Shown: piece by piece, positions 25,993 through 35,805 of the stretch
Position numbering within the stretch: position 1 is the first letter of the stretch
Layout of the letters: every line of letters starts with the position of its first letter
Assembly (NCBI RefSeq): GCF_011602365.1
Contig: NZ_JAAONZ010000014.1
Span: 99,672-163,671 of the forward strand
Origin: Pseudomaricurvus hydrocarbonicus
GTDB taxonomy: Bacteria > Pseudomonadota > Gammaproteobacteria > Pseudomonadales > Cellvibrionaceae
Length of the DNA: 64,000 nt
Reading direction: 5' to 3'
Translations under genes and position numbers: made by a program
The notes under the pieces: model-generated
The model's input: only the letters and a program-made list of their open reading frames with translations
Databases searched by the model: none
What the model was told of the DNA's origin: nothing

Positions 25993-27326
25993 CCCTTGGC
26001 CACTTCGTTAATGCTGTCGCCCAGGGCGCTAACCAGCGTGTCTATTTCTTCTGGCTGAGAAATGAACGGCATACCCAGTTGGATGGTGTCACCGCCGTAG
26101 CGCACATAAAAGCCTTTTTCCCACATCTTCATCGCGATTTGATAGGGACGCAGCAGGGGTTCACCGGGTGCTGCTTCAATGGTGAAGCCTGCCGCAACGC
26201 CGCAGTTGCGGATGTCCGTAATCAGCGGTGTGCCTTTGAGTTGATGGACCCGATCTTCCAGCATCACGGCCAATTCTGCTGAGCGTTCAACCAGTTTCTC
26301 CTGCTCCAGAATATCCAGTGCAGCAAGAGCGGCGGCACAGGCAACAGGGTGAGCCGAGTAAGTGTAGCCGTGAGGCAATTCAACGGCGTAGTCCGGACCG
26401 CCTTGCTCCATGAACGTGTCGTAGATTTCCTGCTTGGCAATGACTGCACCCATGGGAATGGCGCCATTGGTCAATTGCTTCGCGGTGTTGAGAATGTCTG
26501 GTGTCACACCAAACGCCTCTGCACCGGTATTGGCACCCATACGGCCAAATGCGGTAATCACCTCATCAAAAATCAACAGGATGTTGTGTTGGTCGCATAT
26601 GTCGCGCAGCCGCTGAAGATAGCCTTTAGGCGGTGGCAACACGCCGGCAGAGCCAGCCATAGGTTCGACAATGACTGCAGCAATGTTGGAGGCATCGTGT
26701 AACGCGATCAGTTCCAGCAGTTCGTTGGCTTGATCAGCGCCTTCTTCCGGCATGCCTTTGACAAACTTGTTTTGCGGCAGGACGGTGTGGGGCAGGTGAT
26801 CGGCATCCACTGCGGCGCCAAATAGGGCGCGGTTACCGCCAATGCCGCCAACACTGATACCGCCAAAGTTCACCCCGTGGTAGCCCTTGGAGCGACCAAT
26901 CAGCTTGGTTTTGGTGGGCTGGCCTTTTTTACGCCAGTAGGCGCGGGCGATCTTGAGCGAGGTCTCGGCCGATTCCGAACCGGAACCGGTAAAGAATACC
27001 CGATTCAGGCCTTCCGGCATGAAGTCGGTGATGCGCTCAGCCAGCTGGAAGGCTTTGGGGTGACTGAATTGAAACGCCGGGGCGTAATCCAGGGTAGCAA
27101 GCTGCTTGCTGACGGCCTCGGTGATCTCGGGGCGGCAATGACCCGCACCACAGGTCCATAGACCGGATAAACCATCAAAAATTTGGCGTCCATCTGCACT
27201 GGTGAAATAAGCACCTTGTGCAGCGGTGATAATACGAGGGTCTTTCTTAAAGTCCCGGTTGCCACTGAAAGCCATCCAGTGGGCGTCCAGCTGGGCCTGG
27301 GTGACGCCTGCAAGCTTGTCGCTCAT
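25989..27326 (-). CDS. bauA: omega-amino acid/beta-alanine:pyruvate aminotransferase
   Basis: A 445-residue class III PLP-dependent aminotransferase closely resembling Pseudomonas omega-amino acid:pyruvate transaminase. Signatures include FSGNRDFKKDPRI, the LWTCGAGHCRPEI segment, FTGSGSESAETSLKIARAYW, the PLP-phosphate region LIFDEVITAFGRMG and the Schiff-base lysine in NTAKQLTNGAIPMG. CAGGAG precedes the ATG. With mmsA downstream it channels beta-alanine to acetyl-CoA. The upstream AT-rich region (27327-27448) holds two AATCTTAA repeats 31 bases apart and probably the promoter. Confidence 0.9.
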   Translation of the reverse strand: MSDKLAGVTQAQLDAHWMAFSGNRDFKKDPRIITAAQGAYFTSADGRQIFDGLSGLWTCGAGHCRPEITEAVSKQLATLDYAPAFQFSHPKAFQLAERITDFMPEGLNRVFFTGSGSESAETSLKIARAYWRKKGQPTKTKLIGRSKGYHGVNFGGISVGGIGGNRALFGAAVDADHLPHTVLPQNKFVKGMPEEGADQANELLELIALHDASNIAAVIVEPMAGSAGVLPPPKGYLQRLRDICDQHNILLIFDEVITAFGRMGANTGAEAFGVTPDILNTAKQLTNGAIPMGAVIAKQEIYDTFMEQGGPDYAVELPHGYTYSAHPVACAAALAALDILEQEKLVERSAELAVMLEDRVHQLKGTPLITDIRNCGVAAGFTIEAAPGEPLLRPYQIAMKMWEKGFYVRYGGDTIQLGMPFISQPEEIDTLVSALGDSINEVAKG

Positions 27327-27448
27327 CTCTTGTTCTCCTGAAGCGGGTTGAGTCTGATCAATCGTCAGCAGGCAGAATAGGCCAATCTTAAAGTTTCAAA
27401 AATATTAAGTTATGAATCTTAATGTTCATGTTTATGAAACATAATGTT

Positions 27449-27560
27449 GAGGTGCGAGGTGCGAGGTGCGAGGTGCGAGGTGCGAGGTGCGAGGTGCGAG
27501 GTGCGAGGTGCGAGGTGCGAGGTGCGAGGTGCGAGGTGCGAGGTGCGAGGTGCGAGGTGC
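27449..27560. repeat. heptanucleotide array D, 16x GAGGTGC
   Basis: Sixteen perfect 7-base units, 112 bases, between the TadD gene's 3' end and the bauA promoter region. Unlike arrays A, B and C this unit contains no stop codon in any frame on either strand, so it creates a spurious open frame with a repeated LAPRTSH heptapeptide. Confidence 0.95.
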
Positions 27561-27564
27561 AAGC

Positions 27565-27588
27565 CCCCCCTTGAGCGTGGGAGGGGGG
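27565..27588 (-). terminator. weak hairpin after the Tad operon
   Basis: CCCCCCT (27565-27571) and AGGGGGG (27582-27588) form a 7-base stem 27 bases past the TadD stop, without a clear T-run. Confidence 0.35.
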
Positions 27589-27614
27589 ATTTAATGAAAC
27601 AGGGCTGGATGTGT

Positions 27615-28745
27615 TTAGTTGGTTGTGGTCTCAGATTGCTTGGCCGCCAATGCATTTTCCAGGTATTGCCTGTTTTGTTTGAGGTTCTCTCGGGCCTTGG
27701 CAAAGTAAACCGGTGATGCATCGATGGCTTTTTTCAGGTAGCGCTCTGCGACCTTGTATTTGCCGCTGACCATGCAAAGGTAGCCCACGGTATTGTAGGC
27801 TTCAGGGTCTTCCATAAAGCGAGAGAAGGTATCCACGGCCAGTTGATACTTTTCCATGCGGACATAGAGTAACCCCATGTTGTGCCAGGCTTGGGTGAAT
27901 TCGGGATCTTGCTCAATGGCCTGATGATAGTAAATATCCGCTTCTGGCCACTCGCCGGCCAGATAGTGAGAATACCCCAGGTTGTTGTAGGCGGATGCTG
28001 TGTTGGGCCGTATTTTGATGGCCAGTCGGTAATATTTCTGTGCTTCGGCAAAGTTGCTCTCAAGATCTGCCAAAACCCCGAGATTATTGTAAACCGGGTA
28101 CGGGGAACGGTTGTCAACACGCAGCAGGAGCTTGGCCGGTAGAGGTGTTTGATTGTCGGTATGGGCTTCAGTAACACTATCTTCTGGCTGGGGTGTATCA
28201 GCAGCAAGGGGGGGGGGCGAAGCATCATTAGTCATATGGCTTCTAGGCTGCAGCAAAGGCTTGAAACGCTGCTGATCAACTGCCAAAGCCTGCAGGAAAT
28301 AGGATTTGGCCTGATCCCGGTGTTTTTGTTGCAAGTGAATCTGCCCAAGCCCCATTAAGGACTCAAGATCGTCGGGTGCTTTCAACAGGGCGCGTTCAAA
28401 AGCAACCTGAGCCAAAGCGGTATGGTTGAGTTGCAGGTGAATTTGCCCAATGCGCCGATAGACTTCAGGCTGATTGGGGTCTTTGGCTAAGGATTGTACC
28501 AGATAGAAGATGGCCTGGTCGGTATTGCCGCTTTGCAAGGCCGCCTGTGCTTCGCTATTGAGCTCGCTGGCGTCTGCGTTTTGGGTTTTACTTTTATACG
28601 CGACTTCACGAGAGCCCTGATACAGGTCGCTGTTGTCAATGTCGCCCGTGGTTTTGTTGTCGGTGCTGGCGCAGCCTGCAAGAGCCATTACGAGCGTGAG
28701 GCAGACACATTTTAGGGGTGAACATGAAACTCGAGAATGTGACAT
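27615..28745 (-). CDS. tadD: TadD-like TPR lipoprotein
   Basis: A 376-residue lipoprotein: the signal peptide ends in the lipobox LAGC with Cys25, followed by a low-complexity linker and several tetratricopeptide repeats (for example QPEVYRRIGQIHLQLNHTALAQVAF and TASAYNNLGYSHYLAGEWPEA). In Tad systems TadD is an outer-membrane pilotin-like factor needed for secretin assembly. Start chosen at the ATG at 28745 with AAGGAAA upstream; a longer frame exists but would precede the signal peptide. It is the last gene of the Tad operon. Confidence 0.85.
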   Translation of the reverse strand: MSHSRVSCSPLKCVCLTLVMALAGCASTDNKTTGDIDNSDLYQGSREVAYKSKTQNADASELNSEAQAALQSGNTDQAIFYLVQSLAKDPNQPEVYRRIGQIHLQLNHTALAQVAFERALLKAPDDLESLMGLGQIHLQQKHRDQAKSYFLQALAVDQQRFKPLLQPRSHMTNDASPPPLAADTPQPEDSVTEAHTDNQTPLPAKLLLRVDNRSPYPVYNNLGVLADLESNFAEAQKYYRLAIKIRPNTASAYNNLGYSHYLAGEWPEADIYYHQAIEQDPEFTQAWHNMGLLYVRMEKYQLAVDTFSRFMEDPEAYNTVGYLCMVSGKYKVAERYLKKAIDASPVYFAKARENLKQNRQYLENALAAKQSETTTN

Positions 28746-28755
28746 TGAAATTTCC

Positions 28756-29718
28756 TTATTTAAACGCTTCGAGGACTTGAAGAATGGCTGGGCCAACAGC
28801 AATCACAAAGAATGACGGCCAGATGAATGCGGTTAGCGGAAAGATCAGCTTGGTGCTGATTTTAGCCGCCTGCTCTTCGGCAGCTTGCATGCGTTTATCC
28901 CGAAACTCTTCCGCGTAAGTTCGCAGGGCATCGGCGACACTGGTGCCAAAGCGCAGGCTTTGATCCAATAAGGTTGCCAGGCCGCGGATCTCATTCAGAC
29001 CAGTGCGCTCAGACAGGTTTTTAAACGCCTGGCTGCGAGGCACGCCGACCATAATTTCTTTATTGATGAGCGCCAGGTCTGCCGCCAGCTCCGGGTGGGT
29101 AATATCCAGTTCCTGGGCGACACGAGCAATGGCGCTGGTCAGCCCGAGTCCGGACTCTACACAAACCACCAACAGATCCAGGGCGTCGGGAAAGGCCGCC
29201 CGGAGTTTACGTTGGCGTTTGTCTACGAGTTTTTTGAGCACGTAGTTGGGCAGCATTACCCCGGCCGAGAAGGCCAGCAAGGTGGCGACAATGACATTTT
29301 GTGTGGAAATCCCGACTGAAAATCTTGACAGCATTAGCACCGCCAGGGGCAGCCCCACAGCCAGAATAGTCTTGTAGGCATAAAAATTGGTGACAGCATT
29401 ATTGCTGCGAAAGCCGGCAATAATCAGTTGTTTTTGAATGTGACTTTTATCTTGGTTATTACTCGGCAACAGGGCGCTGGCCGCTGTGCCCATAATGTGT
29501 TTGAAAAAATCGTCGCCTACGCTGGCAGTGGCCGCAGCATTTTTATCCTGGGTGATGGCGGTCAGTCTTTTTCGGGCAGGGTCGCTGAAAGCACTCAGAA
29601 GAAAACCCAGGCTCATAACAAAGGCAAAGGCCGCGGTGGCGGTGATGATCACAAAAATGGTTTGTGAAGCCTGGGGGTCTTTGACAATCGAATTGATCAG
29701 TTCGAGAAAATATTGCAT
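28756..29718 (-). CDS. tadC: Tad inner-membrane platform protein TadC
   Basis: A 320-residue type II secretion F-domain protein with N- and C-terminal membrane segments. The cytoplasmic core LPNYVLKKLVDKRQRKLRAAFPDALDLLVVCVESG has the typical TadC layout, and a second conserved block reads LGLTSAIARVAQELDITHPELAADL. TadB and TadC form the platform that couples the TadA ATPase to pilin polymerisation. It lies 3 bases after tadB and 10 bases before tadD. Confidence 0.93.
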   Translation of the reverse strand: MQYFLELINSIVKDPQASQTIFVIITATAAFAFVMSLGFLLSAFSDPARKRLTAITQDKNAAATASVGDDFFKHIMGTAASALLPSNNQDKSHIQKQLIIAGFRSNNAVTNFYAYKTILAVGLPLAVLMLSRFSVGISTQNVIVATLLAFSAGVMLPNYVLKKLVDKRQRKLRAAFPDALDLLVVCVESGLGLTSAIARVAQELDITHPELAADLALINKEIMVGVPRSQAFKNLSERTGLNEIRGLATLLDQSLRFGTSVADALRTYAEEFRDKRMQAAEEQAAKISTKLIFPLTAFIWPSFFVIAVGPAILQVLEAFK

Positions 29719-29721
29719 GGT

Positions 29722-30696
29722 TTACACCTCAATACGAATGATTTTTCGAATGACAAATATGCCCATCACCATGCCGACGCCTGCAGCGATTAACAAGTTT
29801 TGGCCGGTCGGTGTTTCCAATAAAATGGGCAAATAACTAGGAGTGGTTATGGAGATAATGCCAAACAGGACGAAAGGTACCAGACACAGGACCCACGCCG
29901 ATATGCGCCCTTCGGCGGATAGCGTTTTCACACGGCGTTGGAACCGGTAGCGACCACGAATCACTTTCGCCAGCTTGTCGAAAATCTCGGCCATATTGCC
30001 GCCGGTTTCCTTTTGAATGACCACGGAAGTCATCAGGGCCATTACGGTGACGCTGGGGATTCTTTCAAGTAACCCTAACAGGGCGGTACGAATACTGTTG
30101 CCGTAGTTGAGGTCCATAAAGGTGGTTTCAAATTCCTGGGCGATGGGGTCATCCATTTCTGCGCCAACCAAGTGCAGGCATTCGACTAGCGGATGCCCTG
30201 CTTGTAGAGCGCGTTTCATAATGTCCAGGGCTTCAGGCAACTGTTCTTCGAAGCTTTCCAGGCGAAGGTTTCGATCGCGACTGAGTTTGATAAACGGCAG
30301 GATCATTCCGGCGAGAAAGACCAGTACCGGTACCCACCACACGTTGCTGAACAAAGCTGCCACGGTGCCAGCCACAAGCCCGACAACAACAGCGATGATG
30401 ACAAAGCGGTAGGCGGGTATACGATACCCAGCCTGCTGTAGATGGGATGTTAGAGAGGTTAGCCATTCAGAGCTTTCGAGTTGTTTTTCCCACGGACTGA
30501 GCCGGCTCAAATAGTCATCCCGTAACAGTCTGGCACTGGCAGGCTGTTCCGTTTTTTCGCGTACGGCTCGCAACCTTTGTTGCAGGCGCGCACGGTTTTT
30601 CTTCGATTCACCAAACACCGGCGTGGTTAAAGCAAAACTCAGCAAAAAGACGGCGGCGGAAATCAATCCAATAAAAAAGAGATAATTCTGCGACAT
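29722..30696 (-). CDS. tadB: Tad inner-membrane platform protein TadB
   Basis: A 324-residue F-domain membrane protein, paired with TadC. A first membrane segment is at residues 5-25, then two segments near 95-140, the conserved core FEEQLPEALDIMKRALQAGHPLVECL, the VVIQKETGGNMAEIFDKLAKVIR block and a final hydrophobic pair. It is separated from tadA by 9 bases and from tadC by 3 bases, so these genes are translated as a block. Confidence 0.93.
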   Translation of the reverse strand: MSQNYLFFIGLISAAVFLLSFALTTPVFGESKKNRARLQQRLRAVREKTEQPASARLLRDDYLSRLSPWEKQLESSEWLTSLTSHLQQAGYRIPAYRFVIIAVVVGLVAGTVAALFSNVWWVPVLVFLAGMILPFIKLSRDRNLRLESFEEQLPEALDIMKRALQAGHPLVECLHLVGAEMDDPIAQEFETTFMDLNYGNSIRTALLGLLERIPSVTVMALMTSVVIQKETGGNMAEIFDKLAKVIRGRYRFQRRVKTLSAEGRISAWVLCLVPFVLFGIISITTPSYLPILLETPTGQNLLIAAGVGMVMGIFVIRKIIRIEV

Positions 30697-30705
30697 GGCC
30701 AGATC

Positions 30706-32067
30706 CTACTGAGGGGCAAAGAGGTTAATGGGTACTTCGATACCTCGTTGACAAAGGCGCTCGTAAAAAGAAGGCACAATGCCGGTCGCCCGAAATTCGC
30801 CCAGAACCTTACCTTCAGCATCGAGACCGCGGCGGTCAAAACGAAACAATTCCGAGATGGTAATAATGTCACCTTCCATGCCGGTGATTTCACTGACACT
30901 GACGAGTCGGCGACGACCGTCTTCCATGCGTTCGATTTGTAAAATCACGTCGATTGCTGAGGCGATTTGGGCCCGCAGAGCCCGCTCTTGAATGTTGACA
31001 CTGCCCATGGAGACCATGTTTTCGATACGGGCCAACGCATCGCGGGGGGTGTTGGCGTGGATAGTGGTCAGGGAGCCGTCGTGACCGGTGTTCATGGCCT
31101 GCAGCATATCCAAAGCCTCATCACCGCGTACTTCACCGATGACGATGCGCTCGGGGCGCATGCGCAAACTGTTACGGACCAGGTCCCGCTGAGTAATCTG
31201 ACCCCGGTTTTCGACATTGGCCGGACGGGTTTCCAGGCGCACAACATGAGGTTGTTGCAGTTGCAGCTCAGCGGAATCTTCTATGGTAATCACCCGTTCA
31301 TCGTGGGGGATATAGCCGGAAAGGATGTTGAGCATGGTGGTTTTACCCGAGCCGGTGCCACCGGAAATCAACACATTGAGGCGCGATTTGACGATGCCTT
31401 CCAGCACCGGCGCAATATTCGGCGGTACCGAACCGATATCAATCAGGTGCTGCATGCCGAGCATTTCGACGGAAAACCGTCGGATTGACATACAGGGGCC
31501 GTCGAGTGCCAAAGGGGGAATAATTACATTCACCCGAGAGCCATCTTTTAGGCGAGCGTCTACCAGGGGGGAAGACTCATCTATGCGGCGTCCGACACTG
31601 GAAATAATGCGGTCAATAATACCGAGCAGGTGCTGATTGTCTTTAAAGCGAATGTTGGTCGGCTCCAGCTTGCCGTTTCGTTCAACAAAAATGCAATGCG
31701 GGCCATTGACCAGAATGTCAGACACACTCTTATCGGCCAGCAATGCTTCGAGGGGGCCCAGTCCGAGCAGTTCGTCCTCAATTTCCTTGATGATTTGTTG
31801 ACGTCCAGCCAGCGGCACCGGTATCTGTTCTTCCTGCATCAGGTTGCGGCAAATATCCTGCAGTTGTCGGCGCGCTTCCTCTTCGGACAGTGTGTCGAGT
31901 ACCGCCAAGTCCACAACATTCAGCAACCGTTGGTGGATCAGGTTTTTGCTTTGTTGCTCTTGCTGACTAAGAACCCGGTTAGCTGCAGCCGCTTCAGACA
32001 GCAAGTCTGTGGTGTTTAGATGATCTGGCGAAATGACTGCATTGAGAGAATTGGGATTGAGTGACAT
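30706..32067 (-). CDS. tadA: Tad pilus assembly ATPase TadA/CpaF
   Basis: A 453-residue secretion ATPase of the CpaF group that powers Flp pilus assembly from the cytoplasm. Walker A ([13 protein letters not shown]), the Asp-box region ([14 protein letters not shown]), Walker B with [21 protein letters not shown] and the His-box ([13 protein letters not shown]) are all present. The N-terminal domain contains the usual [28 protein letters not shown] precedes the ATG. It follows tadZ directly. Confidence 0.96.
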   Translation of the reverse strand: MSLNPNSLNAVISPDHLNTTDLLSEAAAANRVLSQQEQQSKNLIHQRLLNVVDLAVLDTLSEEEARRQLQDICRNLMQEEQIPVPLAGRQQIIKEIEDELLGLGPLEALLADKSVSDILVNGPHCIFVERNGKLEPTNIRFKDNQHLLGIIDRIISSVGRRIDESSPLVDARLKDGSRVNVIIPPLALDGPCMSIRRFSVEMLGMQHLIDIGSVPPNIAPVLEGIVKSRLNVLISGGTGSGKTTMLNILSGYIPHDERVITIEDSAELQLQQPHVVRLETRPANVENRGQITQRDLVRNSLRMRPERIVIGEVRGDEALDMLQAMNTGHDGSLTTIHANTPRDALARIENMVSMGSVNIQERALRAQIASAIDVILQIERMEDGRRRLVSVSEITGMEGDIITISELFRFDRRGLDAEGKVLGEFRATGIVPSFYERLCQRGIEVPINLFAPQ

Positions 32068-32070
32068 GAC

Positions 32071-33306
32071 CTAAGCTCCTTTCAAGTAAGCACTGAGTTT
32101 GTTGAAAAGCCCCTTGGATTTGGTTGTCTGGCCAAGCAGCTGGCTTTCCAGCGCAATCATGGCTTTAATCGCTGCGGCGCCGCGATTGCCGTCGTACAGC
32201 GGGATCCCGGATTCCACGCTCTGATGGACGTTACTGAAATCGTTGGGAATCAGCAGGCATTGATTGACCTTGAGTGCTTTTTCTATGTCTGAAAGAGTGA
32301 TGTTAGAGCGCTTGTTGTAGCGATTCACCACCACGTTGATGTGTTCATTTGCAATGCCCAGGTCTTGGCGCAGAATGCTGATCAAGCGCACTGCATCCCG
32401 CAACGCTGAGATATCCTGCTGAACTGTGAGCAGGATATGGTCTGAACGTTCCAGTACGGTACTGGTTAACAGGTCAATTTGGCGTGGCAAATCCACCACC
32501 ACGGTGTCGTGGCAAGCTAACAGTAAATCCATGAGCTGGCCCAATTTACTCTCGGGTATATCTTCTGCCAGAGCAATGCCCAGGGGATTGGTTTCCAGGA
32601 CTTTGAGACCGCTGTGGTGTTTGAGTAAGTAGGCTTGCAGGGCAATTTCATCAAGACTGTCTATGTTGTTGATGGCTTCGACCAGCCCACGTTTGGGTTC
32701 AAGATTCAGGTAGTGGCACAGGGTGCCAAACTGTAAATCCAGATCCATGACCACCGTGTTGAGTTTACTGGCGCTGGCCATGATGTGAGCGATATTGCTG
32801 GCAATAAAGGTTGATCCACAGCCCCCTTTGGCGTTAATACAGCTGATGAGTTTGCCTTTTCTGATAATGGTGCCCATTTCCGAACGCAGCCGGCGAATGG
32901 ACTCTATCAGTTCGCCACTGCTCAGGGGTGGAGAGATATAATCCCGCGCGCCAATCTGGATGGCCATGCGCATGCAGTCTTTTTCTTCACTGTCGCTCAC
33001 AATGATGGTCTCCAGATTTGAGCTGGAAAGGTACGCGGGCAATTGTTGTAGTTCTTCGCGCCATCGAGAGCTCACTTTGAAAATTAATATGTCAGGGATG
33101 ATGCTGGCCCCAAGCAGGGGATTGATATCACCGTTGATGATGTGCCGCTGGCTGAGTCGAAAGCCGGCAGCGCTGCCTATCATCTGGCTCAGCTCGTCAA
33201 CGCCTTTTCGGTCACGGCTGGCAATCAGTACATGAGTATCACGGCGACCTTTTTCGACAAACGGTCGGGAGGCGTGTTCATGAGATAGATGGTGTTCCAT
33301 TTGCAT
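32071..33306 (-). CDS. tadZ: TadZ/CpaE pilus localisation ATPase
   Basis: A 411-residue protein with an N-terminal receiver-like domain lacking the phospho-acceptor (ILIFKVSS where an Asp would lie) and a ParA/MinD-type ATPase domain. The deviant Walker A reads KGGCGSTF, with the second lysine replaced, as is common in CpaE. TadZ proteins mark the cell pole for pilus assembly. Start chosen at the ATG at 33306 because AGGAG is six bases upstream; the longer frame lacks such a site. Confidence 0.9.
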   Translation of the reverse strand: MQMEHHLSHEHASRPFVEKGRRDTHVLIASRDRKGVDELSQMIGSAAGFRLSQRHIINGDINPLLGASIIPDILIFKVSSRWREELQQLPAYLSSSNLETIIVSDSEEKDCMRMAIQIGARDYISPPLSSGELIESIRRLRSEMGTIIRKGKLISCINAKGGCGSTFIASNIAHIMASASKLNTVVMDLDLQFGTLCHYLNLEPKRGLVEAINNIDSLDEIALQAYLLKHHSGLKVLETNPLGIALAEDIPESKLGQLMDLLLACHDTVVVDLPRQIDLLTSTVLERSDHILLTVQQDISALRDAVRLISILRQDLGIANEHINVVVNRYNKRSNITLSDIEKALKVNQCLLIPNDFSNVHQSVESGIPLYDGNRGAAAIKAMIALESQLLGQTTKSKGLFNKLSAYLKGA

Positions 33307-33316
33307 AGTACTTCTC

Positions 33317-33826
33317 CTAGCAATCCACATTTGAGCCACTGACGACAGCTCCTACGGGAGCAATACCCAGACTTTCGCTGGGCAAGACAGTTTGAAAATC
33401 GGGAGACGGAAGGATAAACGTCACGAAGGGGATAAATCCCTGAAATTGATAGTTAATGATTTTTGCACCGACAAAGCGGATATTAATGAAGTCGGTTGTC
33501 GGGTCAGGAATAGGGGCTGAGTTTTCATCAAAGTATTCAATCAAGAGATTGTCATTAGAAAAATTGTTCAAAATAGCGCCGTGGAAGCTGGCCCGGTCAG
33601 AGATTCCGTCAATCGCATCAATGGGACAGACTGCGGCCAGGCGCGCACCCCGACGAGTGACTTCATCCAGCACATTCCAGGTGAACATGAGACGGCCGAA
33701 TTCAATGATGCCAAACAGCACCATGAAAAATACGGCAGCCACAATAGAAAATTCAACCAGAGTACCGCCTCGTTCAGTTCGCTTGAGGGTTGAATGCGGG
33801 TGAGAGCAATGTATAAGTGAAATCAT
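33317..33826 (-). CDS. TadE-like pseudopilin
   Basis: A 169-residue protein with a positively charged N-terminus followed by the TadE-type segment ERGGTLVEFSIVAAVFFMVLFGIIEF as a single membrane helix near residues 20-45, containing the conserved Glu five residues after the Gly cleavage region. TadE and TadF are minor pseudopilins processed by the prepilin peptidase. It overlaps the preceding TadE-like gene by four bases. Confidence 0.85.
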   Translation of the reverse strand: MISLIHCSHPHSTLKRTERGGTLVEFSIVAAVFFMVLFGIIEFGRLMFTWNVLDEVTRRGARLAAVCPIDAIDGISDRASFHGAILNNFSNDNLLIEYFDENSAPIPDPTTDFINIRFVGAKIINYQFQGFIPFVTFILPSPDFQTVLPSESLGIAPVGAVVSGSNVDC

Positions 33827-34368
33827 TCAAGTACCCTCATGGTAATGCTGGACCTTAAGGTAAAACTCAGGTCGATGGGATCGCCATACCCAAAAGGATT
33901 CAGTGAGGCGCCAATCATGGGTATATAGGTATAGCCGACATCGACACGTATCAGGTTGGCGGCCGGGTTGGAAAAAGCGATATCGTCCGTGGTTATGCCT
34001 TCAAGTACGGGAGAGCCGGAGCCGTTAACGTGGCCAAAGACAATTAAATTTCCGGCTTTGAAGGCGTTGCCATTGGGACCGGTAGTGTTGAACTGGATGT
34101 TACCTGTGGTGTCGGGCGTTGCGGTAGACGCCAGCAATCTGGTGCCGTTTTGCACGCTTTTGTTAAGGGTGGTGTAACTGTAAAAGACTCGGCCAAATTC
34201 GCTGATGGCCAGCAATAACAGCAGCAACAATGGCATGACAATGGTGATTTCCACCATGGCGAGACCTTTTTGTTCTCGACACTGCCTCATGCTCGGTGAT
34301 CTGGAGATTGAACAATCCAGAGCAGGAAGATGGTTAACCGCGGTCGATGGCTTAGTGGGTCGTATCAT
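33823..34368 (-). CDS. second TadE/TadF-like pseudopilin
   Basis: A 181-residue protein with the pseudopilin segment QKGLAMVEITIVMPLLLLLLLAISEFGR near residues 34-61, unusually far from the N-terminus if the first ATG is used. An internal ATG at residue 27 would give the usual position. The first ATG has GAGGA upstream and abuts the stop of the preceding TadG-like gene (TAAATG). It is followed by the other TadE-like gene with a four-base overlap. The assignment to TadE versus TadF is not clear. Confidence 0.8.
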   Translation of the reverse strand: MIRPTKPSTAVNHLPALDCSISRSPSMRQCREQKGLAMVEITIVMPLLLLLLLAISEFGRVFYSYTTLNKSVQNGTRLLASTATPDTTGNIQFNTTGPNGNAFKAGNLIVFGHVNGSGSPVLEGITTDDIAFSNPAANLIRVDVGYTYIPMIGASLNPFGYGDPIDLSFTLRSSITMRVLE

Positions 34369-35619
34369 TTACGAATCCTCGCTGCCGGGGTCTTTATACA
34401 GAATAATGCGGGTGGGGGCTGGGCCAGTTGTCGGATCCTGGGAGAAGCTGCCATAACTGGTACAGCCCTGAACGAACTGTCCATAAACCTGAGCTTCATT
34501 ACCTTGCTGATTGACGGGTTGTAACAAATACAGGCAGGCAAATCCGTACAACGGTACCTGCCCCTGACCGTTGGTGGTGCCGCTACAGTTACCAATAGGG
34601 ATAGTTAGCATCCGACGGTGGCAACGCCCCCCCCCTGGGCATACAGCGTTAGGGATAATGCCACCTTGATCTTCGCCATATGCGGTTTGATAGTCGCTAT
34701 AATCAAAAACGTCACCATCAGCTGGCGGAACAGCCTCACCATTGGCATCGGTACTGAAAGAAGAGCCGAAGTCGGTCACATAGTCTGCCTGATAGAGGTC
34801 GGTATCCAGACCGCCGCCGCCGCCACTGCCGAAGCGGGTATTCAAACCCTGCACGACCGGGCCCACAGTATTACCGGGCTCGGTTTCAACGACATCACTG
34901 GTTGCGAGACAACCTTCATAACCGCCGGCCATGTTTTCTCTCACGTCAGCGCCACCTTGGCTGTCGTCCAGACGAATCAGTTGAAAATTACCGGCGCCTA
35001 CGTCGCTGCTGTCACCGGCCGCGTATTTCATCACTGTGTATTGACCTGGCTCGTAGCCATAATAATTACTGCAGGTATCACCTTCGCACTCCAGGGTATC
35101 CTCACCACAGGCCATCATGGGGGCGAGATCGCAGGCACTGCCGACTAAAGGCGGGCTGGGGCCGGAAATGGCCGAGGCATTGACCGCTTTCTGTCCCCCC
35201 ATGCTGATAAAAAGATCATCCAGGGGGGCATTAGCAGCGAGACTGATGCGCACGAAGCGAGGGTCGAGGCTGCCGGGTACAAAAGGCACGAGGGTGTTGG
35301 AAAACTCGGCACTGAAGGCAATGCCGTTACCGGTGATGCTGTCGGCAAGATCTTCATAACCGGCTTCAGCGAGATTCATGGTCAGGGTGTTAAAGCCAGC
35401 TTGCTGTGCTAATAGTGTATCGTGCGACTGGTCCAACACCTTGGCGGCGGACAGGGCAGCGGCATCCACAATATTTTGCAAACGGGTTTTGTTGAGCAGC
35501 AGGTGACCACTGTTGAAAGAGTAACCCGCTACCAATAACAGCGCTAACATGGCGACGGTGGTGGCAACCACAATCACGCCACGTTGTCGGCCGGGTAACT
35601 GGGGTCTGTATTTGTTCAT
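34369..35619 (-). CDS. TadG-like pilus protein
   Basis: A 416-residue protein beginning with the pseudopilin-type segment RQRGVIVVATTVAMLALLLVAGY, followed by NKTRLQNIVDAAALSAAKVLDQ, characteristic of TadG-like proteins. The remainder is a large exported domain rich in Gly, Asp and Cys (for example DLAPMMACGEDTLECEGDTC), probably disulfide-bonded and periplasmic or surface-exposed. TadG is thought to anchor or regulate the pilus. It is the first of a tightly packed minus-strand run ending at tadD. Confidence 0.82.
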   Translation of the reverse strand: MNKYRPQLPGRQRGVIVVATTVAMLALLLVAGYSFNSGHLLLNKTRLQNIVDAAALSAAKVLDQSHDTLLAQQAGFNTLTMNLAEAGYEDLADSITGNGIAFSAEFSNTLVPFVPGSLDPRFVRISLAANAPLDDLFISMGGQKAVNASAISGPSPPLVGSACDLAPMMACGEDTLECEGDTCSNYYGYEPGQYTVMKYAAGDSSDVGAGNFQLIRLDDSQGGADVRENMAGGYEGCLATSDVVETEPGNTVGPVVQGLNTRFGSGGGGGLDTDLYQADYVTDFGSSFSTDANGEAVPPADGDVFDYSDYQTAYGEDQGGIIPNAVCPGGGRCHRRMLTIPIGNCSGTTNGQGQVPLYGFACLYLLQPVNQQGNEAQVYGQFVQGCTSYGSFSQDPTTGPAPTRIILYKDPGSEDS

Positions 35620-35805
35620 AAAACCCTACTCCTGCTGCATGATTTCCATAGTTTGCTTGAAGACGGCGATGTCAGTTGACCATCAATTGTACCGGTCTTT
35701 CTGGTTTACTAATGTTCTACCGCATTTGCTTTATAAGCTTTCGATCTCTTACTGATAGTTGAGGCAATGTGAAACAGTCCTGCCGATTCTAAGTTTAGGT
35801 ATTTG

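Noticed and set aside
27419..27721. Minus-strand frame with LAPRTSH heptapeptide repeats, and the matching plus-strand frame
   Set aside because: Both are by-products of the stop-free GAGGTGC heptamer array and overlap the end of the TPR lipoprotein gene.
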